This document shows, in pieces, positions 34,934 to 64,000 of a stretch of DNA of 64,000 bases. Both the position numbers and the translations under genes were made by a program. The DNA comes from Proteles cristata cristata (Eukaryota; Chordata; Mammalia; Carnivora; Hyaenidae): NCBI GenBank assembly GCA_017311185.1, contig JAESUZ010001065.1, forward strand, positions 1 to 64,000, in the 5' to 3' direction. The notes beneath the pieces were generated by a model. That model was not told where the DNA came from and made no database searches. It saw only the letters and a program-made list of their open reading frames with translations. Numbering within the stretch: position 1 is the first letter of the stretch; every line of letters starts with the position of its first letter.

Positions 34934-36819
34934 AACAGTGGAAAACTGAAAAGCAGGGAGCATGAACGCCTTGGGAAATTATTCCTTCTGAGGATGCAGC
35001 TACATTTGGACGCTAGATTTTCGATCTGCAGGAATCTCACTGTTTCCTTATGGAAAGGCTGAGACACAGCATGGTGGGCTCTGTGCGCAAGACGGTGTGT
35101 GGTGGGGGAAGGGCTCGTCCCTGCAATGCAGCTCCCTCAGGCCCCCCCGCCCCCCACCTGTCCTCAGCAGGGTCACAGATCTGCCTCTGGAGGGCTCACC
35201 TGGAGGGAAAGAGGTCTTTAAATACTGACCGCACCTGGTGTCACTGTGGCCTGATCAAAGCCATCCCCTCCCCCACCCCAGCCCGTCTCTATTTCACCAG
35301 GCTGTTCCTATGTGGGACTTTCTACCTGTGACATCTTGTAGGCCAATCTGTCTTGAAATTAAACAAAAGACTTTTTATAGAGCCTAAACGTGATGCTGGT
35401 TAAATAACTTTGCCTGGAAGGTGAAGCCACGTTTGCCCAGAACAGTGAAACTCAACGTTACATTGTAACACGTCTCAGTGTGTTTGCTAAAAAGCAGCAA
35501 AGGGTGAGCAAGGGGGTCCCTAAGTATTTGCAAATCAAATCCATGTATGGGTAAATTGCCAATGCTTTCCATTCTCTTCAGGTAGGAACTAGGGGCTCGG
35601 GGAACACAGCTGAGGAGGTGTAGACTCTCTTAGAGCTGAAAGATGCCCTGAAGACCACCCGGCGCGATGGTCCACAGACCAGGAGATCCAGGCTCGGACG
35701 GGGGATGAGCGAGAGACACTAGGAGACCCCGGCCCCGGGGCAATGAGATTCCAAGGGAGGAGCAGCTCCATCTCCTTTGTCTTCTTCTGACCTCCCCACT
35801 GTGGGCACACGGCCCCTGACAGCTGGTGGGCACACGGGCCCCGGTTAGCAAGCCAGAGGCCGTCTCTGGGCTGTGACACAGACACCAGCCCAGCCAGGGC
35901 TGAGAAGGCGGAGAAGCCACAGAGACAGGCTGTGGGAGGTGGCACTGCCCGCACCCTGTCCACAGCTCGGCCACACCGCACCGGCCACACAGTCTTCACC
36001 ACTTGCTTGCAATCACCTCGGATGCCCTGGGGTCTGGGTGCCCTCTCCCCGCTGCAGGCGGGTCCCCCTCACGGCGGCTCCCCTCGCAGACCTCCGAGGG
36101 CCCCCCCAGGGACTTTCCGCAAGCCTCGCACCCCCAGCGCCGCGGAGGTAGTTGACATGATGCGTGAGGAAACAGACATGTGGGAAACATCAACAAGGCT
36201 AATTTCCTAGAAATGTTTTTAAGCAAAATTGAGGTGGTGAGAAAGTTAGGAAGAAATAAAAAATATGGTTTGCTTAAAATAAGAAGAGCGTGGGGTGGGG
36301 GGGTGCAAAACTGGGGGGGGAGCCTCGGCCAACCTCACCCTCGTTTTCCTCACGACTTTTTGAAATCCCGGGGGCTGAGCGTTCAGCTCCAGAGCCTTCC
36401 ATCTGCTGGCGCCGCGTGTCCGTCTGGTGCAGCCGCCCGTGAAGTTCAACCCCTCGTCTCTCGAAGCCAAGCGGGTTATGTACCCTGAATCGTGTTCTTC
36501 GACGTAAAAAGATACAGTTTCTTCAACTGAACAAGACTCAGCGGCTTTTGGCTTGGAAGGTGACCTCTCCATGGAGAAGGAGGCGGCCAGAGGGAGGGCG
36601 ACAGCGACGGTCGCGAGGCCGGCCCTCCCCCACGGCCCGCCCGCCCTTGGCACCTTCTTCCCCGGCGGGGCCAGAAAGGGGGACAGAGAGACGAGCCGGC
36701 CCGGCCGCCGGGGCTGGGGGGCAGGGGCCCTGTGTCCGCGGGCGCCGCCCGCCGCCGCGATCCCACAAGTCCGCCTGGGCCGCGGTGCCCGCTGCGCCCT
36801 CTGCCAGCACACATGGGCT
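34934..36819 (-). other. ABCG1: Probable ABCG1 3' UTR and flank
   Basis: Follows the TAA stop directly. GC-rich near the stop. There is no repeat of the SINE or L1 type in it. The true 3' end is undetermined. Confidence 0.45.
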
Positions 36820-54970
<18,151 letters not shown>

Positions 54971-55364
54971 TCACGGGGATCGTGGGCTTTACCGCCAGGC
55001 AGTACGAGCAAATCCACAAGGACACTTGCCATAACTGTGGCCTTAAAGTAAGATTTTACATGCACGGCATAAAATGCTGCGCTTGGGGGTGAAAACCAGC
55101 CTCCTGTGTGCCTCTGTCTTCCTCAGTTGCGTGTCCCCTGTTACGTTAGCAGCGACCCGCACGAGTGCCCCGCTGTAATGTTTAAAAGCACTTGCACGTG
55201 CATTGTCTGGCCGTGCAGGGGATCCACCACCTCGTTTTGGAGTAAGCAGGTGTCCAGGGAGTCTGGTGTCTCCTTCAGGACCCCCGCAGCCAGTGTAAGC
55301 AGATCTTAACCCAGGGCCACGCCATTGGCCACGCCGCATCTGCCCCCACGACGGTGAATGAGTG

Positions 55365-55520
55365 CTTTTATTAATGAAATGGTTATTATTTCCTTTATTT
55401 ATCATTTATATACACATGAATTATTCATGCAAGATTTATTCATAAACTTTCTCTTTCTAAATAATTAAAAATAGTATTAACTAATTAATAATTCCGAGTT
55501 TATCATTTTGCAGCCACATC
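55365..55520. other. AT-rich island inside ABCG1 intron
   Basis: About 150 bp of strongly AT-rich sequence (TTAATTAATAATTCC, TTATTTATCATTTATATAC) in a GC-rich intron. No repeat head or tail seen. Possible regulatory element. Confidence 0.35.
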
Positions 55521-57894
55521 AAACCGCTTTGGAATTTCTGCCAAGTCTCCATCCAAGAGCCTCGTAAAAGGGAAAGAACCACGCGCCGCAAAGAGAGCCG
55601 CGTCCGTCTGTCTCTGACGGACTCTTCAACGTGCGACAAACAATCAGACAGAGGCAGCCGGCCTCCCAGGTAGAGACTCCTAATTCAGGCCCATTTTCTC
55701 AGTTCCCAAGACACGTGCTCAGAAGGGCCCCTTTCAGGACCAGTCACACAAATGAACCCTTTTATCTCCCACGCCCAGCACCCACAGGGGCTGGTGAAGC
55801 CCTCAAGGGAGCCCCTCATTTCAGACTTTCTCCCCAGTCACTGGCTGTATGCTCCTTGCACCCCCAAACCTGGAAGGGCCTGGGGGGGTTCTCGCCCAGC
55901 TGTCTACTCATCTTTCACAGATGGGGCACCTCAACACCGCACCTGTCACCATGTGCCACCTCGATGGGACAGGGAGTCCCTGAGGACTTGTTTAATCAGG
56001 CGGAGAGAAGCAGAAGTGAAAGGCAGGAAGCTTGTGGCCCTGCGATCTGCCTCATTACGGAGCAAAGCAGTCGTCTGGGGAGATGAGCACCGTTGCGGGG
56101 GGAGCGGGGTGGAAGGGGCAGAGGAACAGAGCACAGAGTCTGGGGGAGGAGCTCACGTTCCTACTGTTGGGATGTGGGAGACTTAGCGGAAGGAGCAGAG
56201 GGAGACCAGCGTGGGGCAGGGGCTGGGACCCCATGGTGGACAGACATGTGGCAAAGCCGGGGGTCAGCGGGGGCTTCTCCTCTGCAAGGTCAAGTTCCCG
56301 GTGCCGTGGGCCCTCAACAGGCGCCCCGGGGCCTGGGCCACAGGGACCCGCATGACATCACTGAGCGAGCACTAATCCCAGGCAGGCGTCTGCTCCTTCC
56401 CGGCCTCCCGGTGGGCCGTTCAGGTCGGGATCGGGGTTACTCCCGACCAAACCCTCCCTTGAGTCTGTCCTTCTGTGAACCAGTAACCGCCTGAGGATGT
56501 AGGTGCGCCACTGAGATGGCCACCCGGCCATGTGGAGGCCAAGTGCATTGTGACGGCCGGGGGGTGGCCTTGGGCCCCGGGATTCTGAGAGGCTCCTCTG
56601 ATGGCACCTGGGGGCTGCCCTTTGGTACTGGGGTGCACACTGGGCACCAGATAATAGCACAACTCACACCAGCTGTGATGCCTGCGGCCGGCATGCCAGG
56701 ACGCACCACGGGTGTGGGAGCAGTGGGCTCATCTGGCCCTTTCAGGGGGAAAGTGGGCCCAGAGGCGTGTAGCCTGTGGTTTTGTCATTTAGAGCCACCG
56801 ACTGGGAGTGTGGATGTGCCCATGACCCCCGTGCTGGGTGCACGACCCCTGGCCAGGTGGGGCGTGGCACCGTGAGACTCATGCCTCAGGGAGGGCCGGG
56901 CCGGCCGAGGGGGGTCCTCCTGTGCGGGGCCTGCGGGGTCGGGCAGCAGAGGAGGCACCAGACCCGGCTTGGGGCTGTGCCTCTTTAATGTCAGAAACCT
57001 GCTTTTCTTGAGAAACAGCAGACACACATTTCGGATAGAAGACTCGTAAAAGTGACAGCGGAAACAAGAAATCACCAATCGGTCTGGACCCACAGGGGTC
57101 GGAGTTCACACTCAGACGTGGGACCCCCAGTGCGGTGCCAAGGGACCGGGCGCAGCCATTAGAAGCGAGTTTGTGAGTGTCCCACACGTGCACACTCTGT
57201 ATTTGTGCAGGGAGTTCGTCCTTGGCTGCAGAGCCTTGCGCTTGACCCCTACGGAGATACGAGATGCACGTGAGGCATCCTGCCCCACTTCCCAACGTGC
57301 GCTCGGCACAGCCCAGTTCTCGGCGGGATGGGGGAGCCGCCTCCTTCCTGTGCCGCGGACGCTCGTTGACGCGCATGCTCGCCCTGAAGCTTCAGGTCAG
57401 GGTCAGGGCAGTGATTCTCCGGGTACCGCAAGGGCAGACCCGCAGAGGGGCAGGGCCGCCGAGCGCCCATCGCCCCCCACAGCGTGCGGGCAGCCCGTCC
57501 CCCAAACAGCCAGACCAAAACCCATACAACAGAGGAGCAGAGAGACAGACACAAAGGCAGAGACGGCAGCGCCCCGGGTCCCTCCATCACAGGGACGAGG
57601 GCTCTGCTCAGACACTGGGTCTCTCCATCTCACAGGAGGCTAGTGCCACTCCGTCCCCGGGACCCGCGTTGGCGAACAGTGCTCGGGAGGAACAGTGTCA
57701 ACACCTACAAGGTGCTGGGGACACACAGCAGCACAGCTTCAGCCGGGGGCAGAGGGGCACAGATGTCTCATTGGGTAGAAACGTGCCCTTGAAGGGGAAG
57801 GATGGAGGACAGCCCGGCCCTTGGGCAAGGGACCAGCTTCGCTCACGTCTTCCCCTCTACGCCTCACAGCAAGCCGGGTGCTAGGCTCCTGGCC

Positions 57895-57990
57895 ACACTC
57901 TGCAGCCGAGAAGCAAGGGCTCAGAGAGGGCTACTGACCTGCCCCAGGCCCCACAGCAGGTCAGCAGAGAAGCCAACATTCTGACCGCCC
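57895..57990 (-). repeat. MIR-like SINE fragment
   Basis: CAAGGGCTCAGAGAGGGCTA, GACCTGCCCCAGGCCCCACA and GCAGGTCAGCAGAG match the antisense MIR core. Confidence 0.55.
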
Positions 57991-59629
57991 TGCGATTCTC
58001 CAGCAGCGGCTCCGCCGGTCCCGGCAATGCCGCTGCAGGATTTGGGCAGCTGCTCCTGCTCCCCCGTGTGGCCCGACTCCCACTGACTCAGTGCGCAGCT
58101 CAACCCACAGGCACGTGCATTCCGTCTGCGACCGTGTGATGCACTTCACAGAGAAAGGGAAGAAATGACCCGCCTTTCCTCCCTGAAAGACAGGATCCTC
58201 TCCATCGCTGGGGACCAAGGGCACCGCCTGGCTGCAGACCGACCTGAGCTGCTCCGAGAGCTCAGGCTGAAAACTCCCTGCGTGTGTCCCAAGAGCTCGG
58301 AGCGGGTCAGACCCCCCCCTTACCCTTCCAGATCTTCTTCCTTCCATAAAACGCCCTCGAGTTAAAAACAAAAACTTCCCATCAGGGCGAGGGAGGGTCT
58401 TCTGTCATTTAGGGAGGACTCAGCCCTGTGTATATGAAGCCCTCGGAGCCCCTGGGAAGAAGGGCGGTGTCCTCCGACCCGAACAGATGCTCCCTGAGTC
58501 TCCCTGTTACTAAGGCATCTCCTGCCCCTCAAGCCGGCTGCGCAGAGACAAGGGGCTGCAGAGCAGCGCGGGGCTGGCAGTGCCGGCAAACCGAGGCCTG
58601 CGTCTGAGCCCCCGGGGACCCGTTAGGCCCCCGATCCTGGTCACCCTCAGAAAATAGCAAGCAGCTTGTGCCCCCGACTTCAGCGAGCGCTCGCTGAGGC
58701 TTCGGTTAACACGCTGTGGTTTTAGAACAGGCGGCGGTTCCTAGAGAGGCTCCCGGGGTCAGACCGCCGCGGGTTTGGTGTCTGAGCCCCGGGAAAACAA
58801 AGGCGTCCTGTCTCGGCGTCCCGGGCACGTGTGGACGGGAGAAGGAGGCGCCCTGGGGAAGGGGCTCGTGCTGCGCTGGTCTGAAGGTCCAGGGCCATCC
58901 TGACAGGCTGGGCGCGGACCCCGCTGGGGGACACGCAGGCCGTCAGCTCTGCGGGGGCGCATCCGCTCGCTCGCTCCAGACCCGGCCCGGTGCTGTGCCC
59001 ACAGGATAAACCACCGCCGCCCGGCTTTGCTGCAGAAGCAAACGGGTGTGGCTGCGTTCCGACGGACCCGACTTACAAACCCATTTGGTGGTGTGTGACC
59101 TTGTTCTGGAACTCTGGAGTGGGGACTGGCCGGCGCCAGAGGCGCTGGGTTCCCCCCAAGTCCTTCTCTCAGGCAGGTGCACCTGCTCGAGGGGAGAACG
59201 GGGAAACTGAGGCAGCTCTGAGCGGAAACGAGCTTCATTCTACACCCAGCAGCAAGGGGGCACTGGCCCAGACCCGCCTCAGTAGCACGAGACGGCCTGT
59301 CAGGGTGCCCGTGGGTGGAGGGCGTGAGGGCCCCAGCTCCACATCACACCCAGACTCCCCACGGCGCCATCGTCACCAGGGAGCCACACACCGGCCGCTG
59401 GGGGCCCCCGGGGCCGCCTCCTCACAGGCCCTCAGGGCTGCTGCTACAGCCCCTACTTCCATGGGAGCCTGAGGAGAGGTGACCCCAGGGCCCATTCTTT
59501 GATAGAACGTTCTAGATCCTGTCTCCAAAGCTCGCCCAGGTATTCTAGACACACGTTCGTTCGAAGCAATCCCCAGCTGCGACTTCCAGGGTGGTTTCCA
59601 GCCTTGAGTGTTGGGGCCCCAGGGGGAGT

Positions 59630-59780
59630 TCTGGGGGGAGAGGGAGGGAGGAAGGGTGGAGGGGTGGGGAAGGGAGGGAGGGAAGGAGGGGTGAGGGCTG
59701 GGGGAATGGAGGATGGAAGGAAGGAGCGAGGCAGGGGTGGAGGGATGGGGGCTGGGCGAGGGAGGGAGGCAGGGACGCGG
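59630..59780 (+). repeat. Polypurine GGGA/GGAAGG low-complexity tract
   Basis: Almost pure G/A on the + strand with repeated GGGAGGGAGG units. Confidence 0.85.
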
Positions 59781-59794
59781 GACACGTGCTCTAC

Positions 59795-60235
59795 CACCAT
59801 AGTGGACAGAATACTAGCCTCCGACGAAGTGCACATCCTAATCCTTAGCATCTATGTTACTTTGCAGATGGGATTAATTTAAGGATCTTGAGATGGAGAT
59901 CTTATCCTGGATTATCCAGACAGACTCAAAATAATCACAAGTGTCTCTCCGTCAGGCCGGTCAGAGGCAGTACTGGAGCAGCGACCAAGGACGCAGAGGT
60001 TGAGGACAGAGAGAAATGACACCCTGGTGGCTCTGAAAATGGGGGAGGGGCCGCAAGGCCAGGAGGGCAGCCTCTGGATGCCGGGAAAGACAAGGAGAAG
60101 ATTCTTCCTGGAAGTCTCCAGAAGGAATGCAGCCCTGAGTTTGGACTCCTAACATCCCAGACTTGAAGACAATCCACGTGTGTTGTCTGAAGCCGCCAGG
60201 TCTGTAGAGATTTGTCACTGCAGCCAGGACACCCG
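59795..60235 (+). mobile_element. MLT1-like LTR (old)
   Basis: In order: GTGGACAGAATACTAGCCTC, ATGTTACTTTGCAGATGGGA, GATCTTATCCTGGATTATCC, ACAGAGAGAAATGACACC, GAAGCCGCCAGGTCTGTAGA and GTCACTGCAGCCAGGACACC. This is the layout of a decayed MLT1-type LTR with no internal genes. Confidence 0.6.
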
Positions 60236-61839
60236 CACACTCCGCCCGCCCGACTCAGCCTGTACCCAGGCGCTGCCTGTGGGGCCACGTCCCCTGCCCC
60301 CCGAGGACCACGACCCCCCTTCTTCTCTGTGGACATGACAGGACTGGTCAGCAAGCCCTGCAAGGAACAGCTTGACGGATGGTCTTCAATCTGGGAAGGA
60401 CGCCCCGGGCTGTTCTAGAAGAGATGAGGATACCATCTGACAAATCTCCTAGAAAGAGTGTTTCTTCCATCTAGCGTCATTCTGACTTTCTTGGGTAGTC
60501 CACGTGGCACAAAGCCTGGTTAGAACACGTCCCCTGCGTAGACTTTTCATAATGAGGTTAAAGGAGCAGATTAAACTTTGCAACTAAACGTGAACAGAAA
60601 AACAAGGAGAGGGAAGAACAAAGCAGTGGGATGCGGCCGAGGGTGCATCCAGCTATGCTCACGACTAGGGAGTGGCCACGGACAGGATGCCTATCCGTCC
60701 TGGCCTCAGTTTCCATAGGATAAAACCCGTTCTGGCACTAGAATCCTCTGGATATGAGTCACGCATGGCTTTCTTTCCCTAGACAACCAAATGGTAGCCA
60801 GGGGGTATATGTGGTTCCCACTGACACAGACAAGGAGTCCTGAGAAGGGGGGGGGAGGGGGTGTCTCTGTGCATGTCACGCTCACAGCGAGTGTCTGCGG
60901 TTGAGGCCAGATCCATGTTCATCATCGGGCAGAGCCTGACACAGAACCTTCCCTCGGTCTGAGCAGGTGCTTTATTTCACACAGATGCTCGGCAGCTCGA
61001 AATAATGACAACAAAAAGGAAAGGAGCCCCAAGCAGATTAGAAAGACCCAGGTAATCAACACAGGTCTATTTTTGTTGACTATCTTTAAATAGATGTGAT
61101 TTTACTACAGATCTTTTCAGTGGTAAAGTTTCGCACAGTGAACTCCCAGAGCAAGTCATTTTCCAGCTCTGTCAGCCAAGAGCCACAGGAGCCAGTCCCC
61201 AAGACCATGCACAGTGTGCCCCCCACCCCGTTCCCCAGAACCGTGTATTTCCTTGATGCTTTGTCTTCCCCGCCATGAGGGAGAGACACAGTCAGACGTT
61301 CCTACCCAACTGATGAAGACTAACGCCGATGCACGCAATGCAAAAATGACGGAATCCAAATATCACGTGATCCGGGTAGTACCGAGACACTCCAGATCAT
61401 TCTCAGTGCTTGGAAGAGCAAATCAGTGGAAAGTTGGGAGAGGGGAGCAGGTGGGGCACAGAGAAGGCTTCCGAGTTCCGGGGCAAAGGCCTGGCTTTGG
61501 GAGCTGCATTGTGTGGACGAAGGGCTCTGACGGCTCACGCCACACCAAAGTGTAGATGTCTCCCATGCATGGAGCCCATGGAGCCCATATGCATGTGCTC
61601 CTTCCTTACGCAGCTTTATTCTCAAGTATGGTGGCCGGGGATTCGCTCCCTCCGTGCAGGGAGGTGTGTCTGGACTTGGGGCACAATGGCAGGTTCAATC
61701 AAATCCCAAATTCTGTGAAATCCTCCCTTGTCTCTAATTTAAACACATTCCCATGAGGTCTCAGATCTTGGCATCAGCCTCACAGTGACTCTGAGCACCC
61801 GACATGGTAGTGCTGGCCACAGACGGCCGTGGCCCCAGG

Positions 61840-61854
61840 TGACCTGCGTGACCT
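61840..61854 (-). promoter_or_regulatory. Candidate DR3 nuclear-receptor element
   Basis: Minus-strand AGGTCA CGC AGGTCA: two perfect half-sites in direct repeat with a 3-bp spacer, the arrangement preferred by the vitamin D receptor-RXR pair and some others. ABCG1 is known to be induced by LXR through DR4 sites, which this is not. Function untested. Confidence 0.4.
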
Positions 61855-62189
61855 GGGTGATGGGAAATGGTGTCCGGTTTAATATCCCAGTGGGGTTATC
61901 TGAGATGCCGACCCGCTGAGACAGCCGTGGGGCTGAGAGGCGTGAGGGGGCCCGGGGACAGACACCTCAGTCCAGCCACGATGGCAGTACCCAGCAGGCT
62001 GACCGCTCCATCCCAGCCACCACCCCTGGGGCCCAGCAGACAGTGCCCGCTGTCCCCCGTGGCCTGTGCACAGCAGCTGAGGACCCCACGGGCCCTGGCG
62101 GTGAGACAGACAGGATCCTGCCGGTGACCCCGTCAGCATCTTTCCTGCAGAGACTTCACGGGCTGTTTGGGGGCAAAGCCCTCTGCATA

Positions 62190-62330
62190 CGTCACTGAGC
62201 CCAGCAGCCCTGGGAGGGAATGAATGCCAGAGGAGGGGACCGAGGCTTACAGAGGCCGAGGGACTTGCCCAGGGCACACGGGGAGGAGGTGTCCACACCC
62301 GGATCCAAGTCAGGGCCACCCCCTTCCCAG
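62190..62330 (-). repeat. MIR-like SINE fragment
   Basis: GAGGGGACCGAGGCTTACAG, AGGCCGAGGGACTTGCCCAG and GGCACACGGGG match the antisense MIR core. Confidence 0.65.
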
Positions 62331-62823
62331 TGCTTCCTACTGCTCTGGAGACCGGGAGGTGGCACTCAGTGCCCAGGTCCCAGCCAGCCCACCTTGGGGC
62401 ATCAGCACATGGGCCGGAGGACAAAGCTGAGAACTTGGGAAATGACAAAAGTTCTCAAAAAGGACACTGGAATTCCCTCTCTTGGATCCACTGTTGAATC
62501 CATCAGGGTATAAAGTCATCATGTCAGAAGGAAAGACGACTGCAGGAATCAGGGGAACACGAAGAACTTTAGGTGAAAGCCCCCCGCCCCGCAAACCAGC
62601 GGGAGCCTGAGCCGTGATGAAAAGGAAAGAGTGACACAACCACCCAGGACGAGGATCAGAGTGTCTGAGAGCCACCTCGGCGATGTCTGTAACGTCCCCG
62701 CCCCTAGTGGTGAGCAGGAAGCTCACAAAGTAAATTCTGACTGCATCTCATCTTCCTGTGCCCTCCCCGTAACGCGTATCTGCACGAGTCCCCCCAGCAA
62801 GATGCTGCCAGGCACCCACGGGC

Positions 62824-63105
62824 ATGCACACGTACCAGGTACACACATATGCACACCCACATCCCACACACATGCACACCCATGCCCCACACATGCACAC
62901 CCATACTCCACCACACACATGCACACTCACACCCCACTAGCACACACATGCACACTCACACCCCCCACACCCATGCACACCCACACCCCACACGCATGCA
63001 CACCCACACCCCACTAGGCACGCACACCACACACATGCAGATACACACCCACACCCCACGGCACATGTGCACACTCTCACACACACACACACACACACAC
63101 ACACC
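62824..63105 (+). repeat. ACAC/ACACCC/ATGCACAC complex array ending in (CA)n
   Basis: Imperfect higher-order repeats of CACACATGCACACCCAC with C-rich CCCCACA interruptions, followed by a pure CA run at about 63,077-63,104. Confidence 0.9.
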
Positions 63106-63449
63106 AGTTCATGGGAGCACTGGTGGTGGAACGGCCTCGCCCCAGCGCAGGCACTAAAAATTGGATGGAAGTCATTTCCATCTGCCTGTCAGGCATGAAG
63201 CAGGTTTTTATCACCGTGTTATTTTTATACTTCTAAAAGCAGAACTGGTCTTTTTCACACACTTCTAAACCTGGCTAGAACAATGAAGAAAAAAGTCCTT
63301 CGTATTATTTAAATGATGCCAGCAGCACCAATAAGGGCGCCAAACAATCCGCAGGCATCGCGTCATCCTCGCCTGAACGCAGCACGCAGCGCCTGCTTTC
63401 CACGCCCACCGTGACTTTTCTCTGGAGACCAGCGTTTGTGAGATGAACC

Positions 63450-63595
63450 CAGCTGCTCCCCTCCCTCCCTCCTCCCCTCCCCCCACCTCTCCCCTCCATC
63501 TTCCCCTTTCCTCTCCCCTCCTCCTCGCCTTCCCTCTCCCTCCTCCCCCCTCCCTCCTCTCTCTTCTCCTTTTCCTCTTCTTCCCACTACTCGTG
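63450..63595 (+). repeat. Polypyrimidine CT-rich tract
   Basis: Almost pure C/T with CTCCCCTCC-like units. In ABCG1 sense it is a purine tract. Confidence 0.88.
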
Positions 63596-63674
63596 GCCCC
63601 AGAGCTAAAAGGAGCTCTTGTTGAAACTGCCTCATTCCCCAGCCCCTTCCCCCTCCCCCTCCGAGAGTAACCTC

Positions 63675-63712
63675 AAGGCACAAGGGACAGAACAAGGCAC
63701 AAGGGACAGAAC
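63675..63712 (+). repeat. 19-bp perfect tandem duplication
   Basis: AAGGCACAAGGGACAGAAC occurs twice head to tail (63,675-63,693 and 63,694-63,712). Confidence 0.95.
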
Positions 63713-64000
63713 TCCAGGTTCCTATAAATGTGGACAGTTCGTTATTAGCCCACCTGCTTCTTCCCTCCAACACCCAAGGGTCTTCACACCCACGCCTCGG
63801 TTTCCTCATCAAGTGGCAGAGCCACACCTGCAGACCAACCTCTTTCTCCTTGTTTATGCACCTTCTGGAACAGTAAGGAGGCTTCCGACAGGACAGCGGC
63901 AGCAGGACCCAGGCCGGGAAGACGGGCTCAGTACCATGAACACGGATCTGAACACGAGGTACGTGAGGGCTTCCAAGACGTACGCGGGTCCCCAAGACGT

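Noticed and set aside
63363..63995. 210-codon minus-strand frame near the window end, considered as an upstream ABCG1 exon
   Set aside because: It contains none of the expected ABCG1 N-terminal sequence and its C-terminal half is the translated purine tract.

Overview
The window is vertebrate nuclear DNA from a carnivore, almost certainly a cat-family (felid) genome. About 25 tRNA-Lys-derived CAN-type SINEs of the felid kind lie on both strands. They open with a GGCGCCTGGGTGGCT-like head, carry a CT-rich middle and end in an AAATAAA/A-rich tail, many with readable target-site duplications. Carnivore-type LINE-1, MIR and MLT1-like repeats are also present. Two protein-coding genes are recognisable, TFF3 (+ strand) and most of ABCG1 (- strand). 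They point at each other tail to tail, which is the gene order of human 21q22.3.

Layout. Positions 1-11,540 are repeats: the 3' end of one L1, an inverted L1 reverse-transcriptase fragment, a long degenerate + strand L1 (about 1,185-7,400) carrying four SINEs, older antisense L1 pieces and a SINE cluster. Positions 11,540-16,540 are the GC-rich 5' flank of TFF3. TFF3 occupies about 16,544-19,655 with three coding exons, a TATA box and a poly(A) signal, and encodes an intact 80-residue trefoil peptide. Positions 19,660-36,820 separate the two stop codons and include the ABCG1 3' UTR, whose end is not certain. ABCG1 coding exons run from the stop codon at 36,820 up to 54,933. Thirteen exons are visible, from the Walker A exon to the C-terminus. 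The N-terminal exons are not in the window, so 54,934-64,000 is intron.

Function. TFF3 is a secreted mucosal repair peptide. ABCG1 is a sterol-exporting ABC half-transporter. They are neighbours by synteny and share no known pathway. All ABCG1 exons join in phase with GT-AG introns except one, the Q-loop exon at 53,114-53,245. That exon contains several small indels relative to the conserved reading frame and lacks a GT donor.

The most unusual structure follows directly downstream of that exon in the gene's sense: a G/C-skewed minisatellite (about 52,540-53,135). Each of its 63-87 bp units contains a copy of the exon's last bases, and several units also carry a good splice donor and a pyrimidine-rich CAG acceptor. 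Exon-intron boundary material has been amplified into an array of potential micro-exons. Whether the indels and lost donor are biological or assembly errors around a hard repeat is the main open question.
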